A DNA stretch of 64,000 nt. Origin: Pseudomonas khavaziana (lineage in GTDB: Bacteria; Pseudomonadota; Gammaproteobacteria; Pseudomonadales; Pseudomonadaceae). The stretch is from contig NZ_JAHSTT010000005.1 of assembly GCF_019145205.1 (NCBI RefSeq), positions 434,001-498,000 of the forward strand, in the 5' to 3' direction. The notes beneath the pieces were generated by a model. The model saw only the letters and a list, made by a program, of their open reading frames with translations, was not told the origin of the DNA and made no database searches. This document shows positions 25,262 through 33,979 of the stretch, piece by piece (the first letter of the stretch is position 1; every line of letters starts with the position of its first letter). Both the position numbers and the translations under genes were made by a program.

Positions 25262-26875
25262 TCAGAACAGTTGGGTGAACAGCCAGTACAGGCTACCCGA
25301 CAGCACAATCGCCGCCGGTAAGGTCAGCACCCACGCCATCAACAAATTGCGGATGGTCTTCATCTGCAAACCCCCGCCGTTGGCTACCATGGTCCCGGCC
25401 ACCCCCGAGGACAGCACATGGGTGGTCGACACCGGCAGCCCGAACATATCCGCCGCGCCGATGGTCAGCATCGCCACCGTCTCGGCTGATGCGCCCTGGG
25501 CGTAAGTCAGGTGGGTCTTGCCGATCTTCTCGCCCACCGTCACTACGATGCGTCGCCAGCCGACCATGGTGCCCAGCCCTAGGGCGATGGCCACGGCGAT
25601 CTTCACCCACAGCGGGATAAAGCGCGTGGCGTTGTCGATCTGTTGCTTGAACAGTTGCAGCTTGCCTTGGGTATCAGCGTCGAAGTTGCCGACCTTGCCC
25701 TTGTCCATCAGGCGAATGGTTTCGCTGGTCAGGTACATGTCGTTACGCACGTTGCCGACGGCTTCGGCAGGTACGGCAGCGAGGGAGCCGTAGCTTTTCA
25801 CTTCTTCGCCGATATGGCCGGTGATGGCGGCGAGGGCGGGTACCAGCTCCGGCGTGGCCTCCTTGGTGCGTACGTAGGTCGACAAGGTGGCGCGAGAGTC
25901 ACCTGGTGCCGGCTGCGGTGCCGCTTTGACCAATGCAACCTGGGTAACTTCCGCGACTGCTGCGAATTGCAGCGACTGGTCGGCCGGCATGGTGCGGTTC
26001 AGCGCGTAGGCCATTGGCAAAGTGCCCACCAGAATCAGCATGATCAGGCCCATACCTTTTTGCCCATCGTTGGAGCCGTGGGCGAACGACACACCGGTGC
26101 AGGTGGCGATCAGCATGCCGCGAATCCACCAGGGCGGTGGCGTATCGCCTTTGGGGGCCTTGTACAGCGCGCGGTTTTTCACGAAGGCGCGCAGGGCCAG
26201 TAACAGCAAGGCGGCAAACGCGAAGCCGATCAACGGCGATAGCAGCAAGGCATAGCCGATCTTGATCGCCTGGCTCCAATCCACACCGCTGGTGCCGTCA
26301 CGCCCGTGCATCAGGGCGTTGGCCACGCCGACGCCGATGATCGAGCCGATCAGGGTGTGGGAGGACGAGGCCGGCAGCCCCAGCCACCAGGTGCCGAGGT
26401 TCCACAGGATCGCGGCGATCAGCAAGGCGAAGATCATCGCGAAACCGGCCGATGAACCCACCTGCAAAATCAGCTCCACCGGCAGCAGGGCAATGATGCC
26501 GAACGCCACCGCGCCACTGGAAAGCAACACCCCGAGAAAGTTGAAAAAGCCCGACCACACCACCGCAAACTGCGGCGGCAACGAGTTGGTGTAGATCACC
26601 GTCGCCACCGCATTGGCAGTGTCGTGGAAACCGTTGACGAACTCGAAACCCAGGGCGATCAACAGCGCTACGCCCAGCATCAGGAATGGCGTCCAAGTGG
26701 TGAGCTGGGCGCCCATTTCGTGCATGTCGTGCATCAGGCTGTAGGCGGTGAACAACAGGCCCATGGCAAGTACGGCGAAGAACATGATCACCGTCAACAA
26801 GCCTGGTTTTGTGTCCAGCCGGGGTTGGGAGGGGGGGGAAGCGTGGGGGGAGGCAGTCAGGGAAGGGGTGGCCAT
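25262..26875 (-). CDS. pitA: Low-affinity inorganic phosphate transporter (Pit family)
   Basis: 537 residues. PiT signature repeats appear twice, GFEFVNGFHDTANAVATVIY in the first half and GLPVSTTHVLSSGVAGTMV in the second, with SFAHGSNDGQKGMGLIMLIL in between; about ten membrane helices. A hydrophilic region of about 150 residues (roughly 310-450) lies between the halves. It imports metal-phosphate with protons. The N-terminal 25 residues are a Ser/Pro-rich cytoplasmic tail. Confidence 0.94.
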   Translation of the reverse strand: MATPSLTASPHASPPSQPRLDTKPGLLTVIMFFAVLAMGLLFTAYSLMHDMHEMGAQLTTWTPFLMLGVALLIALGFEFVNGFHDTANAVATVIYTNSLPPQFAVVWSGFFNFLGVLLSSGAVAFGIIALLPVELILQVGSSAGFAMIFALLIAAILWNLGTWWLGLPASSSHTLIGSIIGVGVANALMHGRDGTSGVDWSQAIKIGYALLLSPLIGFAFAALLLLALRAFVKNRALYKAPKGDTPPPWWIRGMLIATCTGVSFAHGSNDGQKGMGLIMLILVGTLPMAYALNRTMPADQSLQFAAVAEVTQVALVKAAPQPAPGDSRATLSTYVRTKEATPELVPALAAITGHIGEEVKSYGSLAAVPAEAVGNVRNDMYLTSETIRLMDKGKVGNFDADTQGKLQLFKQQIDNATRFIPLWVKIAVAIALGLGTMVGWRRIVVTVGEKIGKTHLTYAQGASAETVAMLTIGAADMFGLPVSTTHVLSSGVAGTMVANGGGLQMKTIRNLLMAWVLTLPAAIVLSGSLYWLFTQLF

Positions 26876-26999
26876 GCCGGAGCATCCAGTGTGAGGAGGA
26901 TGGCCTTAATGATCATTGCAAAATATTACAGCGATGCTGCGGCAGGTCAGTGTTTTAGGAAATCGACTGCACCGCCGGTCTACCAAACGCAGAAGAACC

Positions 27000-27092
27000 A
27001 ATGTGGGAGGGGCTTGCTCCCGATGGCGGGGTGTCAGTTAAAAATTATTGACTGACACTCCGCCATCGGGAGCAAGCCCCCTCCCACGTTTT
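27000..27092. repeat. Paired REP element (GTGGGAGG class)
   Basis: ATGTGGGAGGGGCTTGCTCC at the left, inner GGTGTCAGTTAAAA...TTGACTGACACTCCGCCATC, right arm GGGAGCAAGCCCCCTCCCAC. It lies between pitA (divergent leader) and the end of the ZntB/CorA-type gene and may act as terminator for that gene. Confidence 0.85.
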
Positions 27093-27106
27093 GACCGCAT
27101 TTCAGG

Positions 27107-28129
27107 TCAGTAGTCTTTGCGTTTTCGGAAGGCCCATCGTCCGGCAATCAGAGTAAAGGTCGCGACCAGCGCCACCAATATCCAGAAGCCTTCCGGGTCC
27201 TGGGACAGCGGCACTCCACCCACGTTCATGCCAAAAAAACCGGCAATGATATTGATCGGCAACGCCAGCACTGTCACCACAGTAAGGGTGAATAGCGTGC
27301 GGTTGCTTTGCTCATTGAGGTTGGCGGCGATTTCTTCCTGCAACAGCTTGATGCGTTCGCCCAGGGCCGTCAGGTCGTTGATGATCAGCGCAAACTCCTC
27401 GGTGGATTTGCGCAATTCCTTCACGTCTTCCTTTTGCAGCCATTGCGGCGGGCGGTTGAGCAGGCGCAGCAGCGAGCCCGGTTCCAGCGCCAGCAGGCGT
27501 TGCAGGCGTACCAGCACTCGGCGCGCGGCTCCGAGTTCGGCGCGGTTGGTGGACAGGCGCGAAGACAGCAACTGATCTTCGATATGGTCGACGCTGATAC
27601 TGGTCTTGCGCACGATCTGGGTCAGCACTTCGCCTTGGTCCCGCAGCAGGTGCACCAGCAGTTCCAGCGGCGAGCGAAAGTGCTCACCGGCCTTCACCGA
27701 CGAGCGCAATTTGTCCACCGAGTGTAGTGGTTGCAGGCGCGCACTGACCAGCAGGCGGCTGCGGGCACACACCCACAGCGTGGAAATATCCGACGAGACC
27801 ATGCTGCTGAAGTTGAACACCACGTCGTTGACCACGGCCAGCAAAGCCGAATCCACATGTTCAATCCGCGTGGAGCGCGAGCCTTCATGCAGGGCTTCGA
27901 AAAACTCCTCTGGCAGCGACAGGTGCGCCTGCATCCAGCGCTCGCAGGCGGCGTGGGCCAGGTTCAGGTGCAGCCACAGGAATTCTTCCGGGTCTTGCGG
28001 CTGCTGCAAGGCGGCGAGGGCGGTGGCTGAGTCAATCTGCTGACCTTTTTCGCCTGGGCGAAAACGGAAACCGTAAAGCAGGCCAAACAGGTCAGGATCC
28101 TGATGGGCGTGGTCGATGCTGTGGTTCAT
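27107..28129 (-). CDS. CorA family metal transporter, ZntB-like
   Basis: 340 residues. The long N-terminal cytoplasmic funnel domain is followed by two C-terminal membrane helices; the pore motif GMN stands at about residues 300-302 in GFFGMNVGGVPLSQDP. The NVGGVPL ending after GMN is that of ZntB, a proton-coupled zinc importer/exporter; CorA Mg transporters usually have NF/MP. The metal remains an inference. The plasma-membrane end RWAFRKRKDY is typical. Confidence 0.9.
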   Translation of the reverse strand: MNHSIDHAHQDPDLFGLLYGFRFRPGEKGQQIDSATALAALQQPQDPEEFLWLHLNLAHAACERWMQAHLSLPEEFFEALHEGSRSTRIEHVDSALLAVVNDVVFNFSSMVSSDISTLWVCARSRLLVSARLQPLHSVDKLRSSVKAGEHFRSPLELLVHLLRDQGEVLTQIVRKTSISVDHIEDQLLSSRLSTNRAELGAARRVLVRLQRLLALEPGSLLRLLNRPPQWLQKEDVKELRKSTEEFALIINDLTALGERIKLLQEEIAANLNEQSNRTLFTLTVVTVLALPINIIAGFFGMNVGGVPLSQDPEGFWILVALVATFTLIAGRWAFRKRKDY

Positions 28130-28229
28130 GGCGGCTCGCAGAGAAAGGGCCTGTAGGACGTTTCACAGGCACTCAGGCAAGAATCATTGCAAGGCGGGAT
28201 GACGTTTATGTGACGGTTTCGTACTGCGC

Positions 28230-28260
28230 AAAAAAAACGCGCCACCCGAAGGTGGCGCGT
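28230..28260 (-). terminator. Rho-independent terminator of the PepSY gene
   Basis: On the minus strand CGCGCCACC, loop TTCG, GGTGGCGCG and then eight T residues. It lies just downstream of the PepSY gene stop; a clear intrinsic terminator. Confidence 0.9.
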
Positions 28261-28280
28261 GTGTTTTGTAGAGCGTGGTC

Positions 28281-28589
28281 TCAAGTATCGAGCTTGTCTT
28301 CCAGTACAGTGCCGGTCTTGGCGTCGAGCTTCACTTCAAATTGCTTGCCGGCGGTATCGGTCAGTTCAACTTCGTAGACCAGCACGCCGCTGTTGTTGTG
28401 GTCCAGCTCGGTGTCGTTGATGGTGGCACCGGCGTGTTTAGCCACGGCGGCAGCGTTGAGTTTGTCGAAAGGCATCACTGCACCGGACTTGAGCAGGCCT
28501 TCGATATGATCCGGACGAACATCAGCCTGGGCCAGGCCGGCGGTCAAGGTCAGGGCAGTGGCGGCGAACAAGGCAGTCAGAGTTTTCAT
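28281..28589 (-). CDS. Periplasmic PepSY-domain protein
   Basis: 102 residues with a signal peptide (MKTLTALFAATALTLTAGLA, cleavage after AQA near residue 22), then one PepSY domain: VYEVELTDTAGKQFEVKLDA and KTGTVLEDKLD. Such small proteins are often induced by metals or two-component signals and are proposed to inhibit proteases or bind metals. It is monocistronic with its own terminator. Confidence 0.92.
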   Translation of the reverse strand: MKTLTALFAATALTLTAGLAQADVRPDHIEGLLKSGAVMPFDKLNAAAVAKHAGATINDTELDHNNSGVLVYEVELTDTAGKQFEVKLDAKTGTVLEDKLDT

Positions 28590-28743
28590 GGTGTGTCCTT
28601 CTGGGTTGAGCTGTTTAAGTGGCCTCAGGTTATCCCGTGCAACTTAACTCACGCTTAATTATTTCAAACAGTTGCGCAGTTTATTCAATTCAGGACGGAT
28701 GCAGGATTTCATGCTGAGGCCTCACCAAAAAAGGGAAACTCGG

Positions 28744-29607
28744 ATGAAACGGTTAGTCAGTTGGCTCTATGCGCCTGCATGCTTATTGGGGTTTGTCGGA
28801 TGGGGGCTCTACCAGCCCCGATGGTTACTGGTGATATTCGCGGTGGCGGTGGCGGTGTCGTTTGTGGTGGAACTATGGCTGCCCTACGAGCCGCAGTGGA
28901 ATCGCAGCCTGGGCGATCGCTGGCGCGATACCTTGCATGCGTTGATCAATGAAAGCTTGAATGTTCTGGGGTTGTTGGTCCTGCCGGGGCTTACGGCGCT
29001 GCTGGCATTCGAGGGGCTATGGCCGCGAGGCTGGCCGCTGTGGGAGCAACTGTTGATGGCGATCTTCCTGGCCGATGCCGGGATCACCTTGATGCATTAC
29101 GCCAGCCACCGCATTGCGCCCCTGTGGCGGTTGCACGCGGTGCATCACAGCGTGCAGCGGCTTTATGGTTTCAATGGTTTGATGAAGCATCCTTTGCACC
29201 AGCTGCTGGAAGCCACGGCGGGCCTGATGCCACTGATCCTGCTGGGGATCCCGCTGGAGGTCGCGCAGTTGTTGGCCCTGGCAATCGCCATTCAGTTACT
29301 GCTGCAACATTCCAATGTGGATATGCGCCTGGGGCCGCTGCGCTGGGTATTTGCCTGGGCGCCGGTACATCGGTTCCACCACATGAAATACGGCCGCGCA
29401 GGGGATGTGAATTTCGGCCTGTTCTTCAATTTGTGGGATTGGCTGTTGGGTACGGCGTTTTATCGTAAGGGTTATCGCATAGGGCCGGGGGATTTGGGTA
29501 TTGGCAGTCGACCGCAATTCCCCGTTGCCTATGCGGCACAGTTGCGTGACCCGTTCCTGGCGGTTCGCCTGGCCAAGGAGCCGCCGCTGCCTGAGGATCT
29601 ACACTAG
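28744..29607 (+). CDS. Sterol desaturase/fatty-acid hydroxylase superfamily protein
   Basis: 287 residues from ATG 28744 (MKRLVSWLYAPACLLG), with AGGGA 7 bases upstream. It has three to four membrane helices and the diiron histidine clusters HYASHR, HAVHHS and HRFHHMKYGR, spaced as in the superfamily, so an O2-dependent hydroxylation/desaturation of a lipid is likely. The substrate is unknown. It ends nine bases into the convergent AraC gene. Confidence 0.92.
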   Translation: MKRLVSWLYAPACLLGFVGWGLYQPRWLLVIFAVAVAVSFVVELWLPYEPQWNRSLGDRWRDTLHALINESLNVLGLLVLPGLTALLAFEGLWPRGWPLWEQLLMAIFLADAGITLMHYASHRIAPLWRLHAVHHSVQRLYGFNGLMKHPLHQLLEATAGLMPLILLGIPLEVAQLLALAIAIQLLLQHSNVDMRLGPLRWVFAWAPVHRFHHMKYGRAGDVNFGLFFNLWDWLLGTAFYRKGYRIGPGDLGIGSRPQFPVAYAAQLRDPFLAVRLAKEPPLPEDLH

Positions 29608-30264
29608 AAACTGCACCTGCAGTTGGCGCAAGGACGCGCCCGCCGTCACCCCGAACAAGTGCTTCATGGTCCGCGAAAAATGCGCCGAATCAGCAAACCC
29701 TGCGCCGTGGGCTGCCTCAGTCAGGGTGCTGCCGGCAAGGGCCAGTTGCAGGGCAATGCGCAACCGTCGCCACACTACGAGGCGGCGTATGGGAACGCCC
29801 AGTCGATCAGTGAACAGACGCTCCAGTTGGCTCAGTGACAGATGCGCCGCTGCGGCCAACGCCTGGGCCGATACCTTGCCGACCAGTTGCTGATCAAGGG
29901 CGGCCAGTGCGCGGTCGATACGTGGATCGTCAAGGCGTCGTCGGGGCAGCCTGAGCACAGCCTGCGGGGATAAATCGCCGTTTGCCAAAAGTTGCTGCAA
30001 CGCCAGGATGTCAAACATCATTGGCTCGGCATACAACGCCCACACCTCGCCTTCTGTCTCAAGGATGGCGTGGTTGTGACGCGAAGGAATAAACAGGCGA
30101 TGGGCCGTGGTGACATGACCATCAAGGCTGACCGTGATCGGCGCGCCGGGGCAGAACATCAATTGGTGTGCGTAGTGTGCATGGGGCGCGGTGCGCCCCA
30201 GCTCGCCAAGCACCAGCCCGTGGTCACGCCCCAACCACAGGCGGCCTGACCATTCGGGCTTCAC
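29599..30264 (-). CDS. AraC family regulator
   Basis: 221 residues. An N-terminal cupin-like ligand domain (HAHYAHQLMFCPGAPITVSL) is followed by the C-terminal double HTH (LAAAAHLSLSQLERLFTDRL, then LTEAAHGAGFADSAHFSRTM), the classic AraC core. The start is a GTG immediately after the glpQ stop (TGAGTG), so it is coupled to glpQ; a ribosome site is weak and lies within the end of glpQ. Regulation of glpQ or of the hydroxylase gene is possible. Confidence 0.85.
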   Translation of the reverse strand: MKPEWSGRLWLGRDHGLVLGELGRTAPHAHYAHQLMFCPGAPITVSLDGHVTTAHRLFIPSRHNHAILETEGEVWALYAEPMMFDILALQQLLANGDLSPQAVLRLPRRRLDDPRIDRALAALDQQLVGKVSAQALAAAAHLSLSQLERLFTDRLGVPIRRLVVWRRLRIALQLALAGSTLTEAAHGAGFADSAHFSRTMKHLFGVTAGASLRQLQVQFLV

Positions 30265-31392
30265 TCAGTACTTATGGTCGTTGAGCAGGTCCTGCACGCT
30301 GGACGACGGCCAGCGCTTGTAGAACTTCAGCAGTTCGGCGGCGCGGTTGGTGAAGATGCCGTCGACGCCGGCCTTCATCACTTTGTCGAAGTCCACCGGC
30401 TCATCTACGGTGTACACATGCACCAGCAGGCCCTTGTCATGGGTCAGCTTGTTCATTTCAGGTTTGACCAGGTCGGTATAGCTCTGGTCGCCGTGGTCGG
30501 TCAGCTCAGCCGATGGGCCGGTGCCGATAGCGCCCAGGCTCTTGGCTTGGTCGACCCATTTTTCGAACTCGGCGGTGTCCTTCGGCTCTTGCTTGGCGTA
30601 GTAGGCGGCTTTGGTCGGCTCGCCGGATTCGGCGAAGGTCACTTTGGACTTGGGTTCGATGCTGCCTTCGCCGACCCACAACAGCAGGATCTTCGGCGTG
30701 TTCGGCATTTCCTTCTGCAGCTCCTTGAGGCTGGCAACTTCGAAGGTCTGCAGTACCACGCGGCCCTTGCCCTGGCCGACGCCGGTGTTGCTCTTGCCCA
30801 ACTTGGACCCGGCGGAGCTCAGCCAGCCCTTGTCCAGCAGCTTGTTTTTCAGGTCGGCTTCGATGCCCGGGAATTGCTTGGGCTCCTTGGTCTCGATGTA
30901 CAGGCCGGGTTTGTGCGACGGGTTGCCTTCGGCGATCTTGATGATGTCGTCCAGGCTGAGGATTTTCAGGCCAACGAAGCCTGGGCGGGCGCGGTCCGGG
31001 TAGGCCGCGTTGAACCAGCTGCCGGCGTCGAGGCTTTGCAGTTCTTTCCAGGTGAATTCGTTGGCTGGCGCATCTTTGCGCTCGGGGAACTTGGTGGCCA
31101 CGTCGGTGGTGCGCTGCAGGTTGTTGTCGTGCAGGGCAAACAGCACGCCGTCCTTGCTGCGTTGCAGGTCCAGTTCCAGGTAGTCGGCGCCCAGGTCGCG
31201 TGCAACCTTGTAGGCAGCGGCGGTGGACTCCGGTGCGTCGTAGGAAGCGCCACGGTGAGCGATCACGGCAGGGTAGGGAATGCCTTCGTTTGTCGCCAAT
31301 TCAGCCGGGCTGACTGGGTCGGCAGCCTGAGCCTGGCCGAGGCCGAGCATCAACGCCAGCAGCAAGGCGCTCTTGGTAAACGTGACAGGCAT
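30265..31392 (-). CDS. glpQ: Periplasmic glycerophosphodiester phosphodiesterase GlpQ
   Basis: 375 residues from ATG 31392, with AGGA about 9 bases upstream. A signal peptide, MPVTFTKSALLLALMLGLGQ ending AQA, directs it to the periplasm. The GDPD catalytic motifs are AHRGASYDAPESTAAAYKVA and ELDLQRSKDGVLFALHDNN, with His/Glu/Asp metal ligands. It cleaves glycerophosphodiesters to glycerol-3-phosphate and alcohol. It is the first gene of a glpQ-araC unit. Confidence 0.94.
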   Translation of the reverse strand: MPVTFTKSALLLALMLGLGQAQAADPVSPAELATNEGIPYPAVIAHRGASYDAPESTAAAYKVARDLGADYLELDLQRSKDGVLFALHDNNLQRTTDVATKFPERKDAPANEFTWKELQSLDAGSWFNAAYPDRARPGFVGLKILSLDDIIKIAEGNPSHKPGLYIETKEPKQFPGIEADLKNKLLDKGWLSSAGSKLGKSNTGVGQGKGRVVLQTFEVASLKELQKEMPNTPKILLLWVGEGSIEPKSKVTFAESGEPTKAAYYAKQEPKDTAEFEKWVDQAKSLGAIGTGPSAELTDHGDQSYTDLVKPEMNKLTHDKGLLVHVYTVDEPVDFDKVMKAGVDGIFTNRAAELLKFYKRWPSSSVQDLLNDHKY

Positions 31393-31468
31393 ATGCGAAG
31401 TCCTTTCGTGGAGGTAACTTTGAGAAGATGTCCTTTTTAACAATTGATTGCGAAAGGCGCTATCACCA

Positions 31469-31512
31469 AACCGACATTAACGTGCGCACGGGCCAATTTT
31501 GTCGGTTTTTTT
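31469..31512 (+). other. Stem-loop with T-run in the glpQ leader region
   Basis: AACCGACA (31469-31476) and TGTCGGTT (31500-31507) form an 8-bp stem with a 23-base loop, then a run of seven T (31506-31512). It looks like an intrinsic terminator reading to the right, but no gene ends there. It might end a small RNA or act as an attenuator before the gene at 31625. Confidence 0.4.
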
Positions 31513-31624
31513 GCGGTGCATTGCAGTATTCTTGGCCATAGCTGCCCCACTAGAGGGCGGTATTTTTTGCCACGCGTGTAAACCATCTTTCCAGTCCCTG
31601 TGGGACTTTTCAGTGAGGTTTACC

Positions 31625-31948
31625 ATGCGCATCACTTCCGAGCTTATCTGCCAGGCCGCCGACCAACTCCATGGCTTTGTCGGTCTCAATCGCAAGACTG
31701 GCCAGTACATCGTGCGTTTCAGCGAAGATGCCTTCGGCATGGACGTGGCCGATGACGGCATTATCCCCACCGCCGAATTCGTCTGGCTGCCCGCCGCCGA
31801 CCACACCATGACCCTGTGCCGTAAACGCATACAGTTGCTGCTGGACCAGAATATCGACGACCGTATCAACGTCACCGAACCGTTGCGGGTGTACATGCGT
31901 CGGGTGGAGATTCCGCAGATCAGTGCGTTGCGCAGTTTGGTGAGCTGA
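31625..31948 (+). CDS. DUF2025-like conserved protein
   Basis: 107 residues starting MRITSELICQAADQLHGFVG; GAGG lies 6 bases before the ATG. The segments NRKTGQYIVRFSEDAFGMDV and TMTLCRKRIQLLLDQNIDDR resemble P. aeruginosa PA1123, the prototype of DUF2025. It is soluble, with alternating strands and a C-terminal helical part. The function is unknown. It is highly conserved in Pseudomonas. Confidence 0.8.
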   Translation: MRITSELICQAADQLHGFVGLNRKTGQYIVRFSEDAFGMDVADDGIIPTAEFVWLPAADHTMTLCRKRIQLLLDQNIDDRINVTEPLRVYMRRVEIPQISALRSLVS

Positions 31949-31989
31949 GCGATCAACCTGCCCGGGCGATCCTACCGGATGGAAACCTC

Positions 31990-32310
31990 TCAATTTGAAA
32001 AGGTGTAGGCCCGTTCCACCTTGCACACCCGTGTATGAAACGCCCTGTACCAGGTGGCGCGTCCTTGCTCACGCACCTGCCGATGTTCGGCCTGTTGCTT
32101 CCACGCCAGGATCGCCGCCTCGCTGGCCCAGTAGGACACGGTGATACCCAACCCCTCTTCCCGCGCCGACTCCACGCCGAGAAACCCCGGTTGCTGCTGT
32201 GCCAGTTCCAGCATGCGTGCGGCGGCCTCGCCATAACCCTGGTCGACGTCGGTACGCAGCGAGCTGAAAATTACCGCGTAATAAGGCGGGGCCGGTGTCT
32301 TGGCGATCAT
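31990..32310 (-). CDS. Antibiotic biosynthesis monooxygenase (ABM) domain protein
   Basis: 106 residues from ATG 32310 (MIAKTPAPPYYAVIFSSLRT), with GAGGGG 7 bases upstream. The ferredoxin-like ABM fold is recognised by MLELAQQQPGFLGVESAREE and ITVSYWASEAAILAWKQQAE. These proteins act as small monooxygenases or stress proteins; the substrate is unclear. It overlaps the upstream amidotransferase-like gene by four bases (ATGA), forming a two-gene operon. Confidence 0.88.
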   Translation of the reverse strand: MIAKTPAPPYYAVIFSSLRTDVDQGYGEAAARMLELAQQQPGFLGVESAREEGLGITVSYWASEAAILAWKQQAEHRQVREQGRATWYRAFHTRVCKVERAYTFSN

Positions 32311-33014
32311 GCCGATGCCCCTCGGCAAGCCTTGAGCAAAGCCAGTGCCAAGGGCGGGGTGATGCCCTTCAGCGCGGCGCGTTCGGGCTGGAACAGGGTG
32401 GCGACGAAGAACGGATGGTCGAGCAACTCCACCGCACGCAGATCGCCCGCCGAATCATGACCGCTGGGAATCAGATTGCCTGCCAGCAGCGCGTCGGCAA
32501 ACCTGGGGTTGATGCCGTAGCGGCATCGGTAGCCTTCGTGGATGTCCACGCTGGCGTAGGCTTGGGCAATGCGCGTGTACGGGCACAGGCGCACGGTGTC
32601 GTTCACTTCTACAAGAGAGCAGTTCAGTGGCGCGATGACGGCGCGTTCTGCATCCGGGGCCAGCTCGCCATGCTCGGCATCTGCCCAGCCGAGTACGTTG
32701 CGGGCATATTCCAGCACGGCATGTTGAAAACCACCGCACGTGCCGAGGAAAGGGCGTTTTTGCTCGCGGGCAAAACGGATCGCCCGCAATGCGCCCTCGG
32801 TGTCGCGATAGGGGCTGGCGGGTACGCACCAGAAACCGTCAAAACCCTGCAGGGCAGAGGTGCAGGTGAGTGTGTCGGTGTCGAGCCATTGCACATGGAT
32901 GTTCAGGTCCAGTTCGGCGGCGGCCTGCTGCAGAGCCAGCGGGATAGCCTGGTGCGCGATCACGTCAGGGTTGTAGTCGCCGATCAGGGCGAGGTGCAGA
33001 GCGGGGGGTGTCAT
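32307..33014 (-). CDS. CTP synthase C-terminal region-related class I amidotransferase-like protein
   Basis: 235 residues resembling only the glutaminase half of PyrG. Cys93 in PFLGTCGGFQHAVLEYARNV corresponds to the catalytic Cys; the Glu of FQPE (residue 211) is present, but the catalytic His is Gln209 (FVATLFQPE against FHPE in PyrG). Thus a normal glutaminase triad is not complete. No synthetase domain is attached. The family is known as CTP-synthase-tail-related (seleno)proteins, with Cys or selenocysteine at the active site; the reaction is unknown. It shares an operon with the ABM protein. Confidence 0.88.
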   Translation of the reverse strand: MTPPALHLALIGDYNPDVIAHQAIPLALQQAAAELDLNIHVQWLDTDTLTCTSALQGFDGFWCVPASPYRDTEGALRAIRFAREQKRPFLGTCGGFQHAVLEYARNVLGWADAEHGELAPDAERAVIAPLNCSLVEVNDTVRLCPYTRIAQAYASVDIHEGYRCRYGINPRFADALLAGNLIPSGHDSAGDLRAVELLDHPFFVATLFQPERAALKGITPPLALALLKACRGASA

Positions 33015-33094
33015 CGTGTACGTCCCTTGGCTTGCGGTGGGCTGATACGCACTATAGATTGGCGTTCACGCAATCAATATTGGCGTTTGCCCAT

Positions 33095-33979
33095 ATGCTC
33101 AATGCAGCCGCGCACTATCAAATCGACTACCCCGACCTGTCATTGATCCTTGCCCTGGTGCGTGGCGGCACCCTGGCGCGGGCGGCTGCGTTGTTGAGGG
33201 TAGACGTGTCCACGGTATTCCGTGCAGTGCGGCGGCTGGAGGCGGCCCTGGGCCAGACCCTGTTTGAAAAAAGCCGCGCCGGTTACTTGCCCACCAGCCT
33301 GGCGAGTACCCTGGCGCAACAGGCCGAACGGGCAGAACTCGCACTGCAAGCTGCGCGCATTGGGGTGGAGCAGGGCGGTGAGGTAATCAGCGGCACCGTG
33401 CGCCTGACCTGCACCGACGCGGTATTGCAAGGCCTGCTGCTGCCGGCCCTGGCGCAGTTCATGCCGGCCTATCCAGCGTTGACCCTGGAACTGACCACAT
33501 CCAATGACTTCGCCAACCTCAGCCGGCGTGATGCGGATATCGCCCTGCGCCTGACCAGCAAGCCGCCAGAGCATCTGGTCGGACGTTGCCTGGGGACCGT
33601 GGCGTACCAAGTGTGCGCCAGTGCCGACTATGCACGTCGGCATGCGGGCCAGGACCTGACCGACCTGGCCTGGATCGCGCCGGATGACTTTTTGCCCGAC
33701 CACCCCACCGTGGCCTGGCGCCGTGAGCATTTGCCGGGCGTGCGCCCCAGTTACCGCTGCAACAGCATGCAGTCGGTGACTGAACTGGTGCGCGCCGGGC
33801 TGGGCGTGGCGGCGTTGCCGGATTTTCTAATGGGCGATGGCTTGCAACCACTGGGCCCTGCGCTGGCGGGGCACGACACTTCGCTGTGGCTGTTGACGCG
33901 CCCTGATTGCCGGGCGTTGCGTTCGGTGGTGACGCTGTTTGATGAGTTGGGACGGCATGTGCGCGGGTTGCGACCTTAG
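33095..33979 (+). CDS. LysR family regulator
   Basis: 294 residues from ATG 33095 (MLNAAAHYQIDYPDLSLILA); the frame stays open back to 33008, but that part overlaps the divergent gene. HTH segment GGTLARAAALLRVDVSTVFR, then AVRRLEAALGQTLFEKSRAG. There is no clear ribosome site before the ATG. It is divergent from the amidotransferase-like/ABM pair and may control it. Its 3' end overlaps the DUF1003 gene by four bases. Confidence 0.85.
   Translation: MLNAAAHYQIDYPDLSLILALVRGGTLARAAALLRVDVSTVFRAVRRLEAALGQTLFEKSRAGYLPTSLASTLAQQAERAELALQAARIGVEQGGEVISGTVRLTCTDAVLQGLLLPALAQFMPAYPALTLELTTSNDFANLSRRDADIALRLTSKPPEHLVGRCLGTVAYQVCASADYARRHAGQDLTDLAWIAPDDFLPDHPTVAWRREHLPGVRPSYRCNSMQSVTELVRAGLGVAALPDFLMGDGLQPLGPALAGHDTSLWLLTRPDCRALRSVVTLFDELGRHVRGLRP

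Noticed and set aside
30274-31440. 388-codon plus-strand frame opposite glpQ
   Set aside because: Shadow of glpQ; no ribosome site and unrelated composition.
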